In this document: positions 33,130 to 42,691 of the stretch, piece by piece
Layout: every line of letters begins with the position of its first letter
Position numbering within the stretch: the stretch's first letter is position 1
From: Roseateles subflavus
GTDB lineage: Bacteria > Pseudomonadota > Gammaproteobacteria > Burkholderiales > Burkholderiaceae_C
DNA length: 64,000 nt
Direction of reading: 5' to 3'
Assembly (NCBI RefSeq): GCF_030285365.1
Contig: NZ_JASVDS010000001.1
Location: 558,001 to 622,000, forward strand
Translations under genes and position numbers: made by a program
Notes under the pieces: generated by a model
Seen by the model: the letters and a program-made list of their open reading frames with translations, nothing else
What the model was told of the DNA's origin: nothing
Database searches by the model: none

Positions 33130-34055
33130 GCACCCACACGCTGAGTTCCGCCGGCCTGCAGCTGGCCACGCCGCTGGCCAGCCAGTCCGTCGCGCTGTCG
33201 CCCGCCTTCCAGGTGCAGGGTCTGCATCTGAACTACGGCCGGCAGGCGGTGCTCGACGGCATCGACTGGCAGCTCATGCCGGGGCAGGTGGTGGGGCTGC
33301 TGGGCCGCAACGGCGCCGGCAAGACGACGCTGCTGGAAAGCCTGCTGGGCCTGCGGGATCCGCAGCGGGGCACGGCCCAGGTCTTCGGCTGCGACGTGCG
33401 CGCGCTGGACGACGCCACGCGCGCCCGCATCGGCTACGTGCCGCAGCAGTCGGACCTCTTCGAGCAGTTCACGACGACGCAGCTGCTGGCCTACTTCCGC
33501 ACTTTCTATCCGCGCTGGAACGACGCCCTGGTCGAGGGGCTGATGTCCCGCTGGGAGCTGCCGCGGGACAAGCCCATCGCCAAGCTCTCGGGCGGCCAGC
33601 AGCAGCGCCTGTCCATCGTGCGCGCGCTGGCGCATGGCCCGGACCTGCTGGTGCTGGACGAGCCCGTCGCGGCGCTGGACCCGCTGGGCCGCCGGGACTT
33701 CCTGCGCGAGCTGGTGGAGCTGGTGCTGGACCGTGGCACGACCGTCGTCTTCTCCACGCACATCCTTTCGGACCTGGAGCGCGTCGCCTTCAACGTGGCC
33801 TTCATGGCACGTGGGCAGCTGGCGCTGCAGGCCCCGCTGGACGGGCTGATGGACCAGTGCCGCCTCGCCCAGGGGCAGCCTATGGAGCTGGCGCCGCTGG
33901 AGCAGCGGGGCGCCACCGTGCTGTCGCGCCGCGCGCTGGGTGACGGGCAGGAGCGCTGGCTGCTGCAGTGGCCGGAGGGTCAGGTCTTGCCTGATGCCGC
34001 TGCCGGGCTGCAGCGGGTGCAGCTGGAGGACCTGTTCGAGGAGCTGACGGCATGA
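33126..34055 (+). CDS. ABC transporter ATP-binding protein (GntR-linked exporter)
   Basis: A 309-residue ATPase. Walker A GRNGAGKTT, signature LSGGQQQR and Walker B LLVLDEPVAALDP are intact. A roughly 30-residue N-terminal extension and a 75-residue C-terminal tail flank the core. The sequence type (GYVPQQSDLFEQFT) resembles YtrB/CcmA-like exporters. Start and stop overlap the genes on both sides by four bases. It acts with the following membrane protein; the exported substrate is unknown, though YtrA-type systems often respond to cell-envelope stress. Confidence 0.9.
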   Translation: MSTHTLSSAGLQLATPLASQSVALSPAFQVQGLHLNYGRQAVLDGIDWQLMPGQVVGLLGRNGAGKTTLLESLLGLRDPQRGTAQVFGCDVRALDDATRARIGYVPQQSDLFEQFTTTQLLAYFRTFYPRWNDALVEGLMSRWELPRDKPIAKLSGGQQQRLSIVRALAHGPDLLVLDEPVAALDPLGRRDFLRELVELVLDRGTTVVFSTHILSDLERVAFNVAFMARGQLALQAPLDGLMDQCRLAQGQPMELAPLEQRGATVLSRRALGDGQERWLLQWPEGQVLPDAAAGLQRVQLEDLFEELTA

Positions 34056-35524
34056 ACACATCCCTCCGGACCTTCGGGCGGCTGGTGGGCGCGCCCTGGC
34101 GGACACGAATCAGCCAGACCTCGGCGCGCCAGATCTGGGGCAGCGCGCTCGGCGTGGCGCTGTTCCTGGCGGGGATTTACAACTTCCAGGGCGGTCCGCT
34201 GACCGTGGTGGTGGCGGGCGTCGGCCTGTGCGGCCTCCTCGTCAGTGCCTGGCTGCTCACCCTGTCGGGCCTGCAGCGGCAGAACCATCCTCATCTGGCG
34301 CGGCTGTTGCCGGGGCATGTCCGGCACCTGCGCTGGGCCGTGTGGCTGGTGTGGGGCGTGCCGGTGCTGGTGACGGGCGGGGTCGTGGCGATGCTCGGCG
34401 GCGACGTCTGGCTGGCGCTGCTGCTGAGCGGGCTGTCGCTGAGCCTGATGACGGCGTTCGTGCGCTGGCCTTTGAGCTTCCTGCTGCTGTTCGTGCTGCC
34501 ACCGGCGGTGGTGCCGCTGTGGCAGTCGCTGCCCTGGGCGGCGTCCCTGACGCAGGCGCTGGTCGCGCAGTGGCACGTGCGTCCGCTGCCGCTGACCTTG
34601 TCGATGCTGGCGGTGCTGTCGCTGTTCCAGGTCCGGCTGATCGGCGATGGCCGCGCAGCCCATGTGCGCCGCTACGAGGGCATGCAGCGCCTGATCGAGT
34701 CCATGAAGGACGGCGCCGGCGGCTTCAATCCCCGCCACCAGGGGCGCTGGGGCCAGCGGATCAACGCGGCGATGGGGGCGCTCTCCCGCCGCTGCCTGGC
34801 CCGACTGCTGCGACACCCGCGTCCCACGCCGGCCCACTGCCTCGCCCGCCTGGAGTACCCGCTGTACGGCGCCGTGCACTGGACCATGATCGTGGGCACG
34901 CTCGGCACGGTCCTGCTCGTGGCGGTGGGCATCCTGGCCGCTCTGAGTCTGCTGGTGCCGGACCTGGCGGGCCTGCGCAAGGCGGCGCCGCAGCTGCCGG
35001 TGCATTGGTGGTGGCTGGGGATCGGCCAGCTCTGCATGGGCCTGGTGATGGGCCAGCTGTTCAACATGGGGACGGCACTGCAGCGCTCGCGCAAGGAGCA
35101 GGCCTTGCTGGTGCTGCTGCCCGGCGTGCCGCAGCAGGGGCGGCTGCGCGCCGGCCTGCTGCAGCGGCATGGACTGACGATGCTGGGCCTGGCCGTGCCG
35201 GGCCTGCTGCTGATCACGCTGTCCGAACTGCCGGGGCCGACGCTGCTGCTGCAGGGCATGGGCCTCGGCGCCGTGCTGGCCAGCCCGCTGCTGTTGCGGT
35301 CCTGGGCCACGCAGCGATCGGCCGGCCAGGGGCCGCTGGTGCTTGTGATGGGGGCGGTGACCCTGGCATGGCAGGTCCTGCCCGGCGAGAGGCTCCCGGT
35401 GCCGGTGGCGCTCGCCGTGATGGGCGGCCTGCTGAGCCTCGTGGCGCTGGTCTGGTTCGTGGCCCTGCGCCGGATGCGCAGCGAGCCGCTGGCGGCCTTG
35501 CCGATGGGGCGACGCGCGGCGTGA
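34052..35524 (+). CDS. ABC transporter membrane subunit, about 12 helices
   Basis: A 490-residue polytopic membrane protein with hydrophobic segments along its length, arranged in two halves separated by a hydrophilic stretch at about residues 200-275. It follows the ATPase with an ATGA overlap and is the likely permease. It has no close signature that I recognise beyond ABC-2-like topology. The operon ends here; the next gene begins 75 bases later with its own promoter-like TACCGT. Confidence 0.75.
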   Translation: MNTSLRTFGRLVGAPWRTRISQTSARQIWGSALGVALFLAGIYNFQGGPLTVVVAGVGLCGLLVSAWLLTLSGLQRQNHPHLARLLPGHVRHLRWAVWLVWGVPVLVTGGVVAMLGGDVWLALLLSGLSLSLMTAFVRWPLSFLLLFVLPPAVVPLWQSLPWAASLTQALVAQWHVRPLPLTLSMLAVLSLFQVRLIGDGRAAHVRRYEGMQRLIESMKDGAGGFNPRHQGRWGQRINAAMGALSRRCLARLLRHPRPTPAHCLARLEYPLYGAVHWTMIVGTLGTVLLVAVGILAALSLLVPDLAGLRKAAPQLPVHWWWLGIGQLCMGLVMGQLFNMGTALQRSRKEQALLVLLPGVPQQGRLRAGLLQRHGLTMLGLAVPGLLLITLSELPGPTLLLQGMGLGAVLASPLLLRSWATQRSAGQGPLVLVMGAVTLAWQVLPGERLPVPVALAVMGGLLSLVALVWFVALRRMRSEPLAALPMGRRAA

Positions 35525-35599
35525 GGCCGATGCCGGTCGATCGGTGCCCGGCCGCCTCCTGATGCCATCCTGACGCGGGGCCTGCTACCGTAGCGCCCC

Positions 35600-37204
35600 A
35601 TGACCCTGCCGCCCCTGCTCAAGCGCTGCCTGCCCCCCGCCCTCATCTGGGCGGCGTGCTGGGGCCTGATGCTGCGCGTCGATGCCCATGTGGAGCTGGC
35701 CAACCTCGTGCTGCTGCTGGTGCTGGCCGCCACGCTGAGCACGCTGTGGCTGCCGCTGATGGCGTCGATGGTCCTGAGCCTGCTGGCGGTGCTGGCCTTC
35801 AACTGGCGCTTCGTGAGCCCCGAGCGCAGCATGGAGCTGCAGGGCTGGAGCCATGTGTGGCTGCTGGCGACGATGCTGGCGCTGTCGTGGCTGGTCGCGG
35901 TGCTGCTGAGCCGCCTGCGCCGCGAGGCCGACGCTGCCCGCCGCCATGCCGAGCAGGCGGACCAGCTGCGGGCGCTGGGCCAGGCGCTGCGGGACAGCCG
36001 CTCGCCGGTGGAGGCCGCCCAGCTCCTGCAGACGCAGCTGGATGCCCTGCTGCCGACGCCCGCCCCGTTGCTCCTGGGCGCCGGCCCGCTGCCGGCCGAG
36101 AACCGGCTGGGCGAGGGCATCCTGCTGATCGGTGAACCCGACGGTGACCAGCTCGCCGGCCTGTGGGCCTGCTGGCGCCAGGGCGTGCCCTTCGGCCCGG
36201 GCACCGGCCGCTACCGCGAGCTGTCGGCCTGGTACCTGCCCCTGCGCGGGCGCGCGGCCAGCCACGGTGCCGCGCTGCTGATCCTGCCCGACGCCACCCA
36301 GCCCGACCCGGAGCTGTGCGCCCATGCCCAGTCCCTGTGCGACCAGATGGGCCTTGCGCTCGAGCGCCAGTCCGCCGAGCACGCCGCCCGGCGCGCGCAC
36401 GACGAGGCGGAGGGGCAGGCCACGCGCAATGCGCTGCTGGCGGCCATCTCGCACGACTACCGCACGCCGCTCGCCACCATCATGGGCGCGGCGAGCTCGC
36501 TGCTGGACCAGGGCGAGCGCCAGACGCCCGCCCAGCGCCACAAGCTGCTGGCGACGGTGCTGGACGAGACCCGGCAGCTCTCCCGCATGACGGACAACAC
36601 GCTGCAGCTCGCCCGCCTGGAGCGCGCCGGCCTGCAGCTGCGCACGGACTGGGAGGCGGCCGAGGAGGTCGTCGGCGCCGCGCTGCGCCGGGTGCGGCAG
36701 CGCCATCCCCAGGCGGCCCAGCGCGTGCGCCTGCGCGTGGCCAGCACGCTGCCGCTGCTGCAGTGCGACGCCGTGCTCCTGGCGCAGCTGCTGGACAACC
36801 TGCTGGACAACGCCCTGCGCTACGCCCCGGAGGGCCCGATCGAGCTGCTCGTCCGTCACGAGCCGGGCGGCCTGCTGCTGGCCGTGCGCGACCGCGGCCC
36901 CGGCGTGCCCCCGGCGGCGCGCGCCCGCATCTTCGAGCCCTTCCAGCGCGGCGAGGAGCTGGACCGCGAGCGCCCGGACGCCACCGGCAGCCGCCGCGGT
37001 GCCGGCGTGGGCCTCGCCGCCTGCCGGGCCATCGCCATCGCCCATGGCGGCACGCTGGGCCTGCGCGCCCGCAGCCATGGCGGTGCCAGCTTCGAGTGCC
37101 GTCTGCCGGTGCAGGCCCAGCCCGATGCCGCTCCGGCGCCCGCCCCCGAGGCACCCACGCCCCGGCCCGATTTCCCTGAACCTTTTGCGGAGGACGCGCC
37201 ATGA
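35600..37204 (+). CDS. KdpD-like histidine kinase lacking the N-terminal Kdp sensor domain
   Basis: A 534-residue sensor kinase. Four membrane helices (about residues 10-110, DUF4118 type as in KdpD) are followed by a GAF-like region, a HisKA domain with SHDYRTPLATIMGAASSLL (His near 283), and an ATPase domain (LLDNALRYAP, DRGPGVPP, GAGVGLAACRAIAIAHGG). E. coli KdpD has about 890 residues with a cytoplasmic KdpD plus USP region before the helices; both are missing. It is coupled to the KdpE-like regulator by an ATGA overlap. TACCGT ends nine bases before the ATG, suggesting a leaderless message. No kdpFABC is present. Confidence 0.85.
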   Translation: MTLPPLLKRCLPPALIWAACWGLMLRVDAHVELANLVLLLVLAATLSTLWLPLMASMVLSLLAVLAFNWRFVSPERSMELQGWSHVWLLATMLALSWLVAVLLSRLRREADAARRHAEQADQLRALGQALRDSRSPVEAAQLLQTQLDALLPTPAPLLLGAGPLPAENRLGEGILLIGEPDGDQLAGLWACWRQGVPFGPGTGRYRELSAWYLPLRGRAASHGAALLILPDATQPDPELCAHAQSLCDQMGLALERQSAEHAARRAHDEAEGQATRNALLAAISHDYRTPLATIMGAASSLLDQGERQTPAQRHKLLATVLDETRQLSRMTDNTLQLARLERAGLQLRTDWEAAEEVVGAALRRVRQRHPQAAQRVRLRVASTLPLLQCDAVLLAQLLDNLLDNALRYAPEGPIELLVRHEPGGLLLAVRDRGPGVPPAARARIFEPFQRGEELDRERPDATGSRRGAGVGLAACRAIAIAHGGTLGLRARSHGGASFECRLPVQAQPDAAPAPAPEAPTPRPDFPEPFAEDAP

Positions 37205-37893
37205 GCCTGCGCGTGATGCTGGTCGAGGACGACCGCGAGTTGCGCCGCACCCTGCGCGACGCACTGGCGCTGGAAGGCTATGACGTCCAGACGGCCGCCA
37301 GCCTGGCCGAGGGCCATGCCCTGCTGAGCCACGCCGAGCCGCCGGACCTCGTGCTGCTGGACCTGGGCCTGCCCGATGGCGAGGGCGAGGAGCTGCTGCA
37401 GCGGCTGCGTCGCGAGCGGGGCACGCCGCTGCTGGTCATCTCGGCCCGGGAGCAGGACGGCGCCAAGGTGCGCCTGCTCGATGCCGGCGCGGACGACTAC
37501 CTCGTGAAGCCCTTCTCCATCAGCGAGCTGCTGGCCCGCATGCGGGTGGCCCTGCGCCACCGCGGCGTGCACACCCGCGCGGCCGTCACCCGCTACGAGA
37601 ACGGCCGCCTGTGCGTGGACCTCGAGGCTCACCGCGTGAGCCTGGACGGCACCGCCCTGCGCCTCACGCCGACCGAGTTCAACCTGCTGGCCCGCCTGGT
37701 GCGCAGCGCCGGTCAGGTGGTGACGCACCGCGCGCTGCTGACCGATGTGTGGGGCCCCGAGTTCACCGAGCACACCCACTACCTGCGGCTCTACATGGGC
37801 CAGCTTCGCGCCAAGCTGGAGGCGGAGCCCGCGGACCCGAAGCTGCTGCTGACGGAGCCCGGCGTGGGCTACCGGCTGGCGGAGCCTCGCTGA
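37201..37893 (+). CDS. kdpE: KdpE-like OmpR-family response regulator
   Basis: A 230-residue regulator with a receiver domain (acidic pair Glu9-Asp10-Asp11, phospho-acceptor Asp54 in LLDLGLPDG, Lys in YLVKPF) and an OmpR winged helix (LTPTEFNLLARLVRSAGQVV; C-terminal LLTEPGVGYRLAEP). It is most like KdpE. It pairs with the kinase before it. Its usual target, kdpFABC, is not in the window, but the potassium transporter gene kup lies 2.7 kb downstream. Confidence 0.85.
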   Translation: MSLRVMLVEDDRELRRTLRDALALEGYDVQTAASLAEGHALLSHAEPPDLVLLDLGLPDGEGEELLQRLRRERGTPLLVISAREQDGAKVRLLDAGADDYLVKPFSISELLARMRVALRHRGVHTRAAVTRYENGRLCVDLEAHRVSLDGTALRLTPTEFNLLARLVRSAGQVVTHRALLTDVWGPEFTEHTHYLRLYMGQLRAKLEAEPADPKLLLTEPGVGYRLAEPR

Positions 37894-38004
37894 GCTCGAG
37901 GCTGACGTCGAAGCGGGACCGCGCCCATATGTGTTCCTGATGCCCGGCCGCGCATGCTGCGCGTCATCGAGGAGCGGCCGTCGTGTCGCGAAGGATCCGT
38001 GGCC

Positions 38005-38181
38005 ATGGGCGAACGAGGACGAGCCGGGGCGGTGCCCTGGCGGCGCGGGACGGCGCGGAGGCGGGCGCTGGCCACCGGGGCGCTGCTGCTCGCGGCGCTG
38101 GCGGTGGTCGCCTGTGTCGCAACGGTCCTGCCCCTCGAGCTGAGCTGGGGGCTGGCCCTGATGCTGCTGCTGTGCCGTTGA
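38005..38181 (+). CDS. Possible small membrane protein, 58 residues
   Basis: The frame starts at ATG 38005 with GGATCC upstream and encodes a basic N-terminus (RRGTARRRA) and one or two hydrophobic segments (ALATGALLLAALAVVACVATV; LELSWGLALMLLLC). A longer start at 37954 is possible. No family is recognised. It fills the gap between kdpE and the convergent chalcone-isomerase-like gene. Confidence 0.4.
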   Translation: MGERGRAGAVPWRRGTARRRALATGALLLAALAVVACVATVLPLELSWGLALMLLLCR

Positions 38182-38208
38182 GGGCGGCGGCGCGGGCCGC
38201 CGCGGGGG

Positions 38209-38814
38209 TCAGGCCTTGCCGCCCAGCAGGGCCGGCTTGAGCGAGGTGTCCACCGGCTTCTCGCCGAGCCAGATCTTCAGCACGGCGTTGTAGAAGCCGA
38301 CGTCCGGCAGCGGCTCGCCCACGGACTTGCCGTTGATGGCCATCACCATGCCGGTGCCCGGCACCCAGTCGGCGGTCAGCACGTCGCCCTTCTTCATGGT
38401 CCCCTGGTTGACGAAGACCTCGCCGAAGGCCGCCAGCTGGTTGACGAACTTGGAGCGCTCGGCCTTGTCGGTGTTGGCGGTGATGCCGGCCATGAAGGCC
38501 TGGCCGAAGTCGTCACCGGTCACCTCGCGCAGCATGGTCAGCGCGAAGCGGCGCGGGCCGGGCGCGTCCAGCACGGCCGCGGCGGTGTCCTTCTTCTCCG
38601 TCAGGTACAGGGCCATGACGTAGACCTTGATGATCACGCGGGTGCGCACGCCGGCGCCATTGAGCTTCAGCTCCTTGCCCGCGACCTTCGCGGTGGGCTC
38701 GACATTGACGCCCGCGACATCCATCGCCTGCGCGCTCCAGGGCAGCGCGGCGGCCAGCAGGCCCGCGGCGATCAGGGTGCGGCGGTTCAGGCGGGGGGTG
38801 AGGCGAAGATGCAT
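38209..38814 (-). CDS. Chalcone-isomerase-like secreted protein
   Basis: A 201-residue protein with a signal peptide ([20 protein letters not shown]). The mature domain ([25 protein letters not shown] and later [20 protein letters not shown]) matches the bacterial chalcone-isomerase-like family, which in bacteria probably binds a lipid or other small molecule rather than chalcones. It starts 29 bases after the end of the chemoreceptor gene on the same strand, so they may share a message. Confidence 0.85.
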   Translation of the reverse strand: MHLRLTPRLNRRTLIAAGLLAAALPWSAQAMDVAGVNVEPTAKVAGKELKLNGAGVRTRVIIKVYVMALYLTEKKDTAAAVLDAPGPRRFALTMLREVTGDDFGQAFMAGITANTDKAERSKFVNQLAAFGEVFVNQGTMKKGDVLTADWVPGTGMVMAINGKSVGEPLPDVGFYNAVLKIWLGEKPVDTSLKPALLGGKA

Positions 38815-38842
38815 GGTCGCTCCTTGTGTCGGAAAGGGGATG

Positions 38843-40396
38843 TCAACGGCGCTCGTCCAGCTGGAACAGGCTGACGACCTGCTCCAGGGACTCGGCCTGG
38901 CTCTTCATGGAATCGGCGGCCGCGGCGGCCTCCTCGACCAGCGCCGCGTTCTGCTGCGTGCTCTGGTCCATCTCGTGGATGGTACGCGTGACGCGCTCGA
39001 TGCCTTCGGTCTGCGATTCGCTGGCCATGGAGATCTCGCCGATCACCGTGGTCATGCGCTGCACGCTGGCCACCACGCCGTCCATGGTCGAGCCCGCCTG
39101 CTGCACGAGCTGGCTGCCCTGCGCAACCTTCTCCACGGAGTCGCTGATGAGGCTCTTGATCTCCTTGGCCGCGCCGGCGCTGCGCTGCGCCAGGTTGCGC
39201 ACCTCGGCGGCCACCACGGCGAAGCCGCGGCCCTGCTCGCCCGCGCGGGCCGCTTCCACGGCGGCGTTCAGCGCGAGGATGTTCGTCTGGAAGGCAATGC
39301 CGTCGATGACGCTGATGATGTCCACGATCTTCTTGGACGAGGCGTCGATCGAGCCCATGGTGCTCACCACGCGGGAGACGACCTCGCCACCCGCATGCGC
39401 CACCTCGGACGCCTGCTGGGCCAGCTCGTTGGCCTGGTGCGCGTTGCGCGCATTGCGGCGCACGGTCTCGGTGAGGTCGTTCATCGAGTGCTTGGTCTGC
39501 TCCAGCGCGGCCGCCTGCATCTCGGTGCGGGACGAGAGATCCATGTTGCCGCTGGCGATCTCGGCGGAGGCCGAGGCGATGGACTCCGTGCCGTCGCGGA
39601 CGCGGCCCACGATCTGCTTGAGCCCCTCGTTCATCTCGGCCAGCGCCTCGAGCAGCTGACCGGTCTCGTCCTGACCGCGGATCTCGATGGCGCTGCTGAG
39701 GTTGCCCGAGGCCACCTTGCGTGCCACGGCCACGGCGCCCCGGAGCGGGCCGACGATGCCGCGCGACACCATCACGCTGATGAAGACGCTGGCCGCCGTG
39801 GCGCACAGCGCCAGCACCGCGATGGCGGTGATGCTGCGGCTGGCCAGGGACTGGGCATCGGCCCCCGCCGTCTCCATCTGCTTGTTCTGGGACTCGACGA
39901 ACTTGTCCATCGTCGCCAGGTACTTCACCTGCAGGGCCCGGACGGAGAAGAGGAACTTCAGCGTGGCCTGGTCCTTGTCCCCTTCCGCGACGAGCTTCAC
40001 GAAGCCGGCCTGCGCGGGCATGAACTTGGTGCGCAGCTCGGCCATGGCCTTCAGCGCGGCCTGGCCCTCGGCGTCATCGACGAGCTTCTCCAGCGCCGCG
40101 ATGCTCTTTTCGTGGGACTGCAGCAGGCCCTCGACGGTGGCCAGCTCCTTCTTGATCTGGTCGTCGTTGGTCATGATGAGCGTGCTCATCATGCCGCGCG
40201 AGGCATCGCCCAGCTCCGCCTTGGCCTTGTTGGCCAGGAAGGTCTTCTGGAAGCCCTGGCTGATGGCCTCGTTCACGTCGCGGCTGAGCGCTCGCGTGCC
40301 GGAGATCGCCATGCCGGCCATGACCAGCAGCAGCACGATCACCACCCCAAAACCCAGGGTCAGACGCTGACCGATTCGCAGGGAACTGAACTTCAT
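38843..40396 (-). CDS. Methyl-accepting chemotaxis protein
   Basis: A 517-residue chemoreceptor. Membrane helices at about residues 13-32 and 190-212 flank a periplasmic four-helix sensor. A HAMP domain follows ([20 protein letters not shown]), then the signalling domain whose tip reads [20 protein letters not shown]. There is no C-terminal NWETF-type pentapeptide for receptor-modifying enzymes. The ATG at 40396 has GAAGGTG upstream. A much longer frame on the same strand continues over kup and is rejected as antisense read-through. The ligand is unknown. Confidence 0.92.
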   Translation of the reverse strand: MKFSSLRIGQRLTLGFGVVIVLLLVMAGMAISGTRALSRDVNEAISQGFQKTFLANKAKAELGDASRGMMSTLIMTNDDQIKKELATVEGLLQSHEKSIAALEKLVDDAEGQAALKAMAELRTKFMPAQAGFVKLVAEGDKDQATLKFLFSVRALQVKYLATMDKFVESQNKQMETAGADAQSLASRSITAIAVLALCATAASVFISVMVSRGIVGPLRGAVAVARKVASGNLSSAIEIRGQDETGQLLEALAEMNEGLKQIVGRVRDGTESIASASAEIASGNMDLSSRTEMQAAALEQTKHSMNDLTETVRRNARNAHQANELAQQASEVAHAGGEVVSRVVSTMGSIDASSKKIVDIISVIDGIAFQTNILALNAAVEAARAGEQGRGFAVVAAEVRNLAQRSAGAAKEIKSLISDSVEKVAQGSQLVQQAGSTMDGVVASVQRMTTVIGEISMASESQTEGIERVTRTIHEMDQSTQQNAALVEEAAAAADSMKSQAESLEQVVSLFQLDERR

Positions 40397-40502
40397 CTCG
40401 GCACACCTTCGGTGAGGGACGAGGCGGGCCCAAGGCGAGCCCAGCCGGGCACCCCCCGCAATCGAGGGGTGGGCACTCAGTCTTTCATAACTGGTAACGA
40501 TT

Positions 40503-40520
40503 GGCACGTGTCGGCACGTG
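40503..40520. repeat. Paired GGCACGTG motif between chemoreceptor and kup
   Basis: GGCACGTG occurs twice with a two-base gap, each copy containing the palindrome CACGTG. It lies in the 237-base divergent region, 107 bases upstream of the chemoreceptor start and 114 bases upstream of kup. It could be a regulator site for either gene. The rest of the gap shows no riboswitch or RNA gene. Confidence 0.35.
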
Positions 40521-40633
40521 ACAAATGGCGCTGTTTTGGTGCCTTCATGCCCTGTTGTGGCGCCATCGGCACTTATGCGTTCCTGATGACGCCCAGGCGA
40601 CAGTGCTGCCAGATCAACTGCCTGGCCCTCCCC

Positions 40634-42544
40634 ATGACCAGCCCGACCCCTGCCGCGACCCCGCACGACGGCCATCCTCCCCAGGCGCTCGCCGCCCTCA
40701 CGCTCGGCGCCATCGGCGTCGTCTACGGGGACATCGGCACCAGCCCGCTCTACACCGTCAAGGAGGTCTTCCTGCCGGCCACCGGCGTCGGCCTGGTGCC
40801 GGCCAACGTCATCGGCGCCGTCTCGACCATCCTGTGGGCGCTGATGCTGGTCGTGTCCCTGAAGTACGTCCTGCTGATCCTGCGGGCCGACAACCGCGGC
40901 GAGGGCGGCGGCCTGGCGCTCACGGCGCTGGCGGCTCAGGCCGTGCGCGAGCGGCCGCGCCTGCGCGGGGCGCTGCTGCTGCTGGGCGTGTTCGGCGCCA
41001 CGCTGTTCTATGGGGACAGCATCATCACGCCGGCCGTGTCCGTCATGGGCGCGATCGAGGGCCTGGAGGTGATCACGCCGACGCTCAAGCCGCTCGTCCT
41101 GCCGCTGTCGCTGGCGATCCTGGTGGTGCTGTTCGTCATCCAGCGCTTCGGCACGGCCGTGGTGGGCCGGCTCTTCGGGCCGGTCATCACGCTGTGGTTC
41201 CTGGTGCTGGCGGGCATGGGCCTGTGGCACATCTGGCAGCAGCCCGGCATCCTGGCGGCGCTGAACCCGGTGCATGCCTGGCATTTCCTGACGGAGCGCG
41301 GCTGGCACCTCTTCGCGGCCGTCGGCGCCATCGTGCTCGCCCTGACCGGCGCCGAGGCGCTGTATGCCGACATGGGCCACTTCGGCGCGCGCCCCATCCG
41401 CCTGGCGTGGACGGGCCTCGTGCTGCCCGCGCTGGCCCTGAACTACATGGGCCAGGGCGCCCTGCTGCTGCGCGACCCCGGCGCCATCGAGAACCCCTTC
41501 TACCGCCTGTTCCCCAGCAGCTGGCTGATCCCGGCCGTCGTGCTGGCCGCCCTGGCGGCGGTGATCGCCTCGCAGGCCGTGATCTCGGGGGCCTACTCGA
41601 TGACCAAGCAGGCCATCCAGCTCGGCTTCCTGCCCCGCATGGAGGTGCGCAACACCTCCGCCCGCGAGGCTGGCCAGATCTACATGCCCGGCGTGAACTG
41701 GGCGCTGCTGGCCGGCGTGCTGGCCGCGGTGCTGTACTTCGGCAGCTCCTCCGCCCTGGCCGGCGCCTATGGCATCGCCGTGACGCTGACCATGATGATC
41801 ACCACCGTGCTGACCTTCTTCGTGGTGCGCCACGGCTGGGGTCTGCCGGCGCCGGTGGCCTATGGCGCCACGCTCTTCTTCCTGGCGCTGGACGCCCTGC
41901 TGGTGGCCGGCTGCGCGATCAAGTTCCTGGACGGCGGCTGGTTCCCGCTGGTCATGGGCGGGCTGCTGTTCCTGGTGATGAGCACCTGGGCGCGTGGCCG
42001 CCAGCTGCTGATGGAGGGCATCCAGCGCGACGGCCTGGCCCTGCTGCCCTTCCTGCAGGGCATCGCGGGGAGCGACGCGGGCATCCACCGCGCCAGCCGC
42101 ACGGCGGTCTATGCCGTGGCCAATCCCGACACCGTGCCCCAGGCGCTGCTGCACAACCTCAAGCACAACCAGGTGCTGCACGAGCAGAACCTCATCCTGA
42201 CCGTCGTCTACGCCGAGCGCCCCCACGTGCCGGATGCCGAGCGCGTGGTGCTGGCACCCCTGGTGCCGGGCTTCTGGCGCGTCACGCTGCACTTCGGCTT
42301 CATGGACGTGCCCGACGTGCCCGCCGCGCTGACGCTGTGCGCGGCGCAGGGCCTCGAGGTGCCGCCCTTCGAGACGAGCTACTTCCTCAGCCGCGAGACG
42401 GTCATCCCGACCCCGGGCTCCGGCATGGCGAACTGGCGCGAACGCCTCTTTGCCACGCTCAGCCGCAATGCCGGCAGCGCGGCCGAGTACTTCCGCCTGC
42501 CCGACAACGCCGTGGTGGAGCTGGGCACCCGCGTGCAGATCTGA
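40634..42544 (+). CDS. kup: Kup low-affinity potassium transporter
   Basis: A 636-residue protein of the KUP/HAK/KT family (E. coli Kup is 622). The signature [19 protein letters not shown] is at residues 21-39, about twelve membrane helices follow (for example [20 protein letters not shown]), and the C-terminal hydrophilic domain is complete ([20 protein letters not shown]-like). It imports potassium with protons. The start is ATG 40634, where the conserved N-terminus begins; the frame extends upstream without meaning. Proximity to the KdpDE-like pair suggests a shared theme of potassium homeostasis. Confidence 0.93.
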   Translation: MTSPTPAATPHDGHPPQALAALTLGAIGVVYGDIGTSPLYTVKEVFLPATGVGLVPANVIGAVSTILWALMLVVSLKYVLLILRADNRGEGGGLALTALAAQAVRERPRLRGALLLLGVFGATLFYGDSIITPAVSVMGAIEGLEVITPTLKPLVLPLSLAILVVLFVIQRFGTAVVGRLFGPVITLWFLVLAGMGLWHIWQQPGILAALNPVHAWHFLTERGWHLFAAVGAIVLALTGAEALYADMGHFGARPIRLAWTGLVLPALALNYMGQGALLLRDPGAIENPFYRLFPSSWLIPAVVLAALAAVIASQAVISGAYSMTKQAIQLGFLPRMEVRNTSAREAGQIYMPGVNWALLAGVLAAVLYFGSSSALAGAYGIAVTLTMMITTVLTFFVVRHGWGLPAPVAYGATLFFLALDALLVAGCAIKFLDGGWFPLVMGGLLFLVMSTWARGRQLLMEGIQRDGLALLPFLQGIAGSDAGIHRASRTAVYAVANPDTVPQALLHNLKHNQVLHEQNLILTVVYAERPHVPDAERVVLAPLVPGFWRVTLHFGFMDVPDVPAALTLCAAQGLEVPPFETSYFLSRETVIPTPGSGMANWRERLFATLSRNAGSAAEYFRLPDNAVVELGTRVQI

Positions 42545-42596
42545 CGCCGTCGCCCACGGCAGCGCGTCACGGGACCTCAGGGAGGAGGTCGCAGCC

Positions 42597-42636
42597 GCCG
42601 GCCCGGCAAAGACCCGTCTGACGGGCCCGGGCCGGC
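42597..42636 (+). terminator. Strong stem-loop after kup
   Basis: GCCGGCCCGG (42597-42606) pairs perfectly with CCGGGCCGGC (42627-42636), and the interior CCCGT-CTG-ACGGG forms a second stem. It starts 53 bases past the kup stop. No U-tract follows, so it may act with Rho or as a 3'-end stabiliser. It lies ten bases before TACAAT, the likely -10 of the ParB-like gene. Confidence 0.5.
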
Positions 42637-42691
42637 GCGACTGCCTACAATCGCGGCCCGCCGAATCCGTTGTCCCCCTCCCGCGTACCTC

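Noticed and set aside
40397-40633. Possible c-di-AMP or other riboswitch in front of kup
   Set aside because: Known potassium-linked riboswitches are from other phyla and I see no matching conserved core here; only a repeated GGCACGTG word stands out.
38627-42544. Open frame of 1305 codons on the plus strand
   Set aside because: Only its last 636 codons are Kup. The first part is antisense to the chemoreceptor gene and reads as low-complexity His/Gly/Leu-rich sequence, an effect of high G+C.
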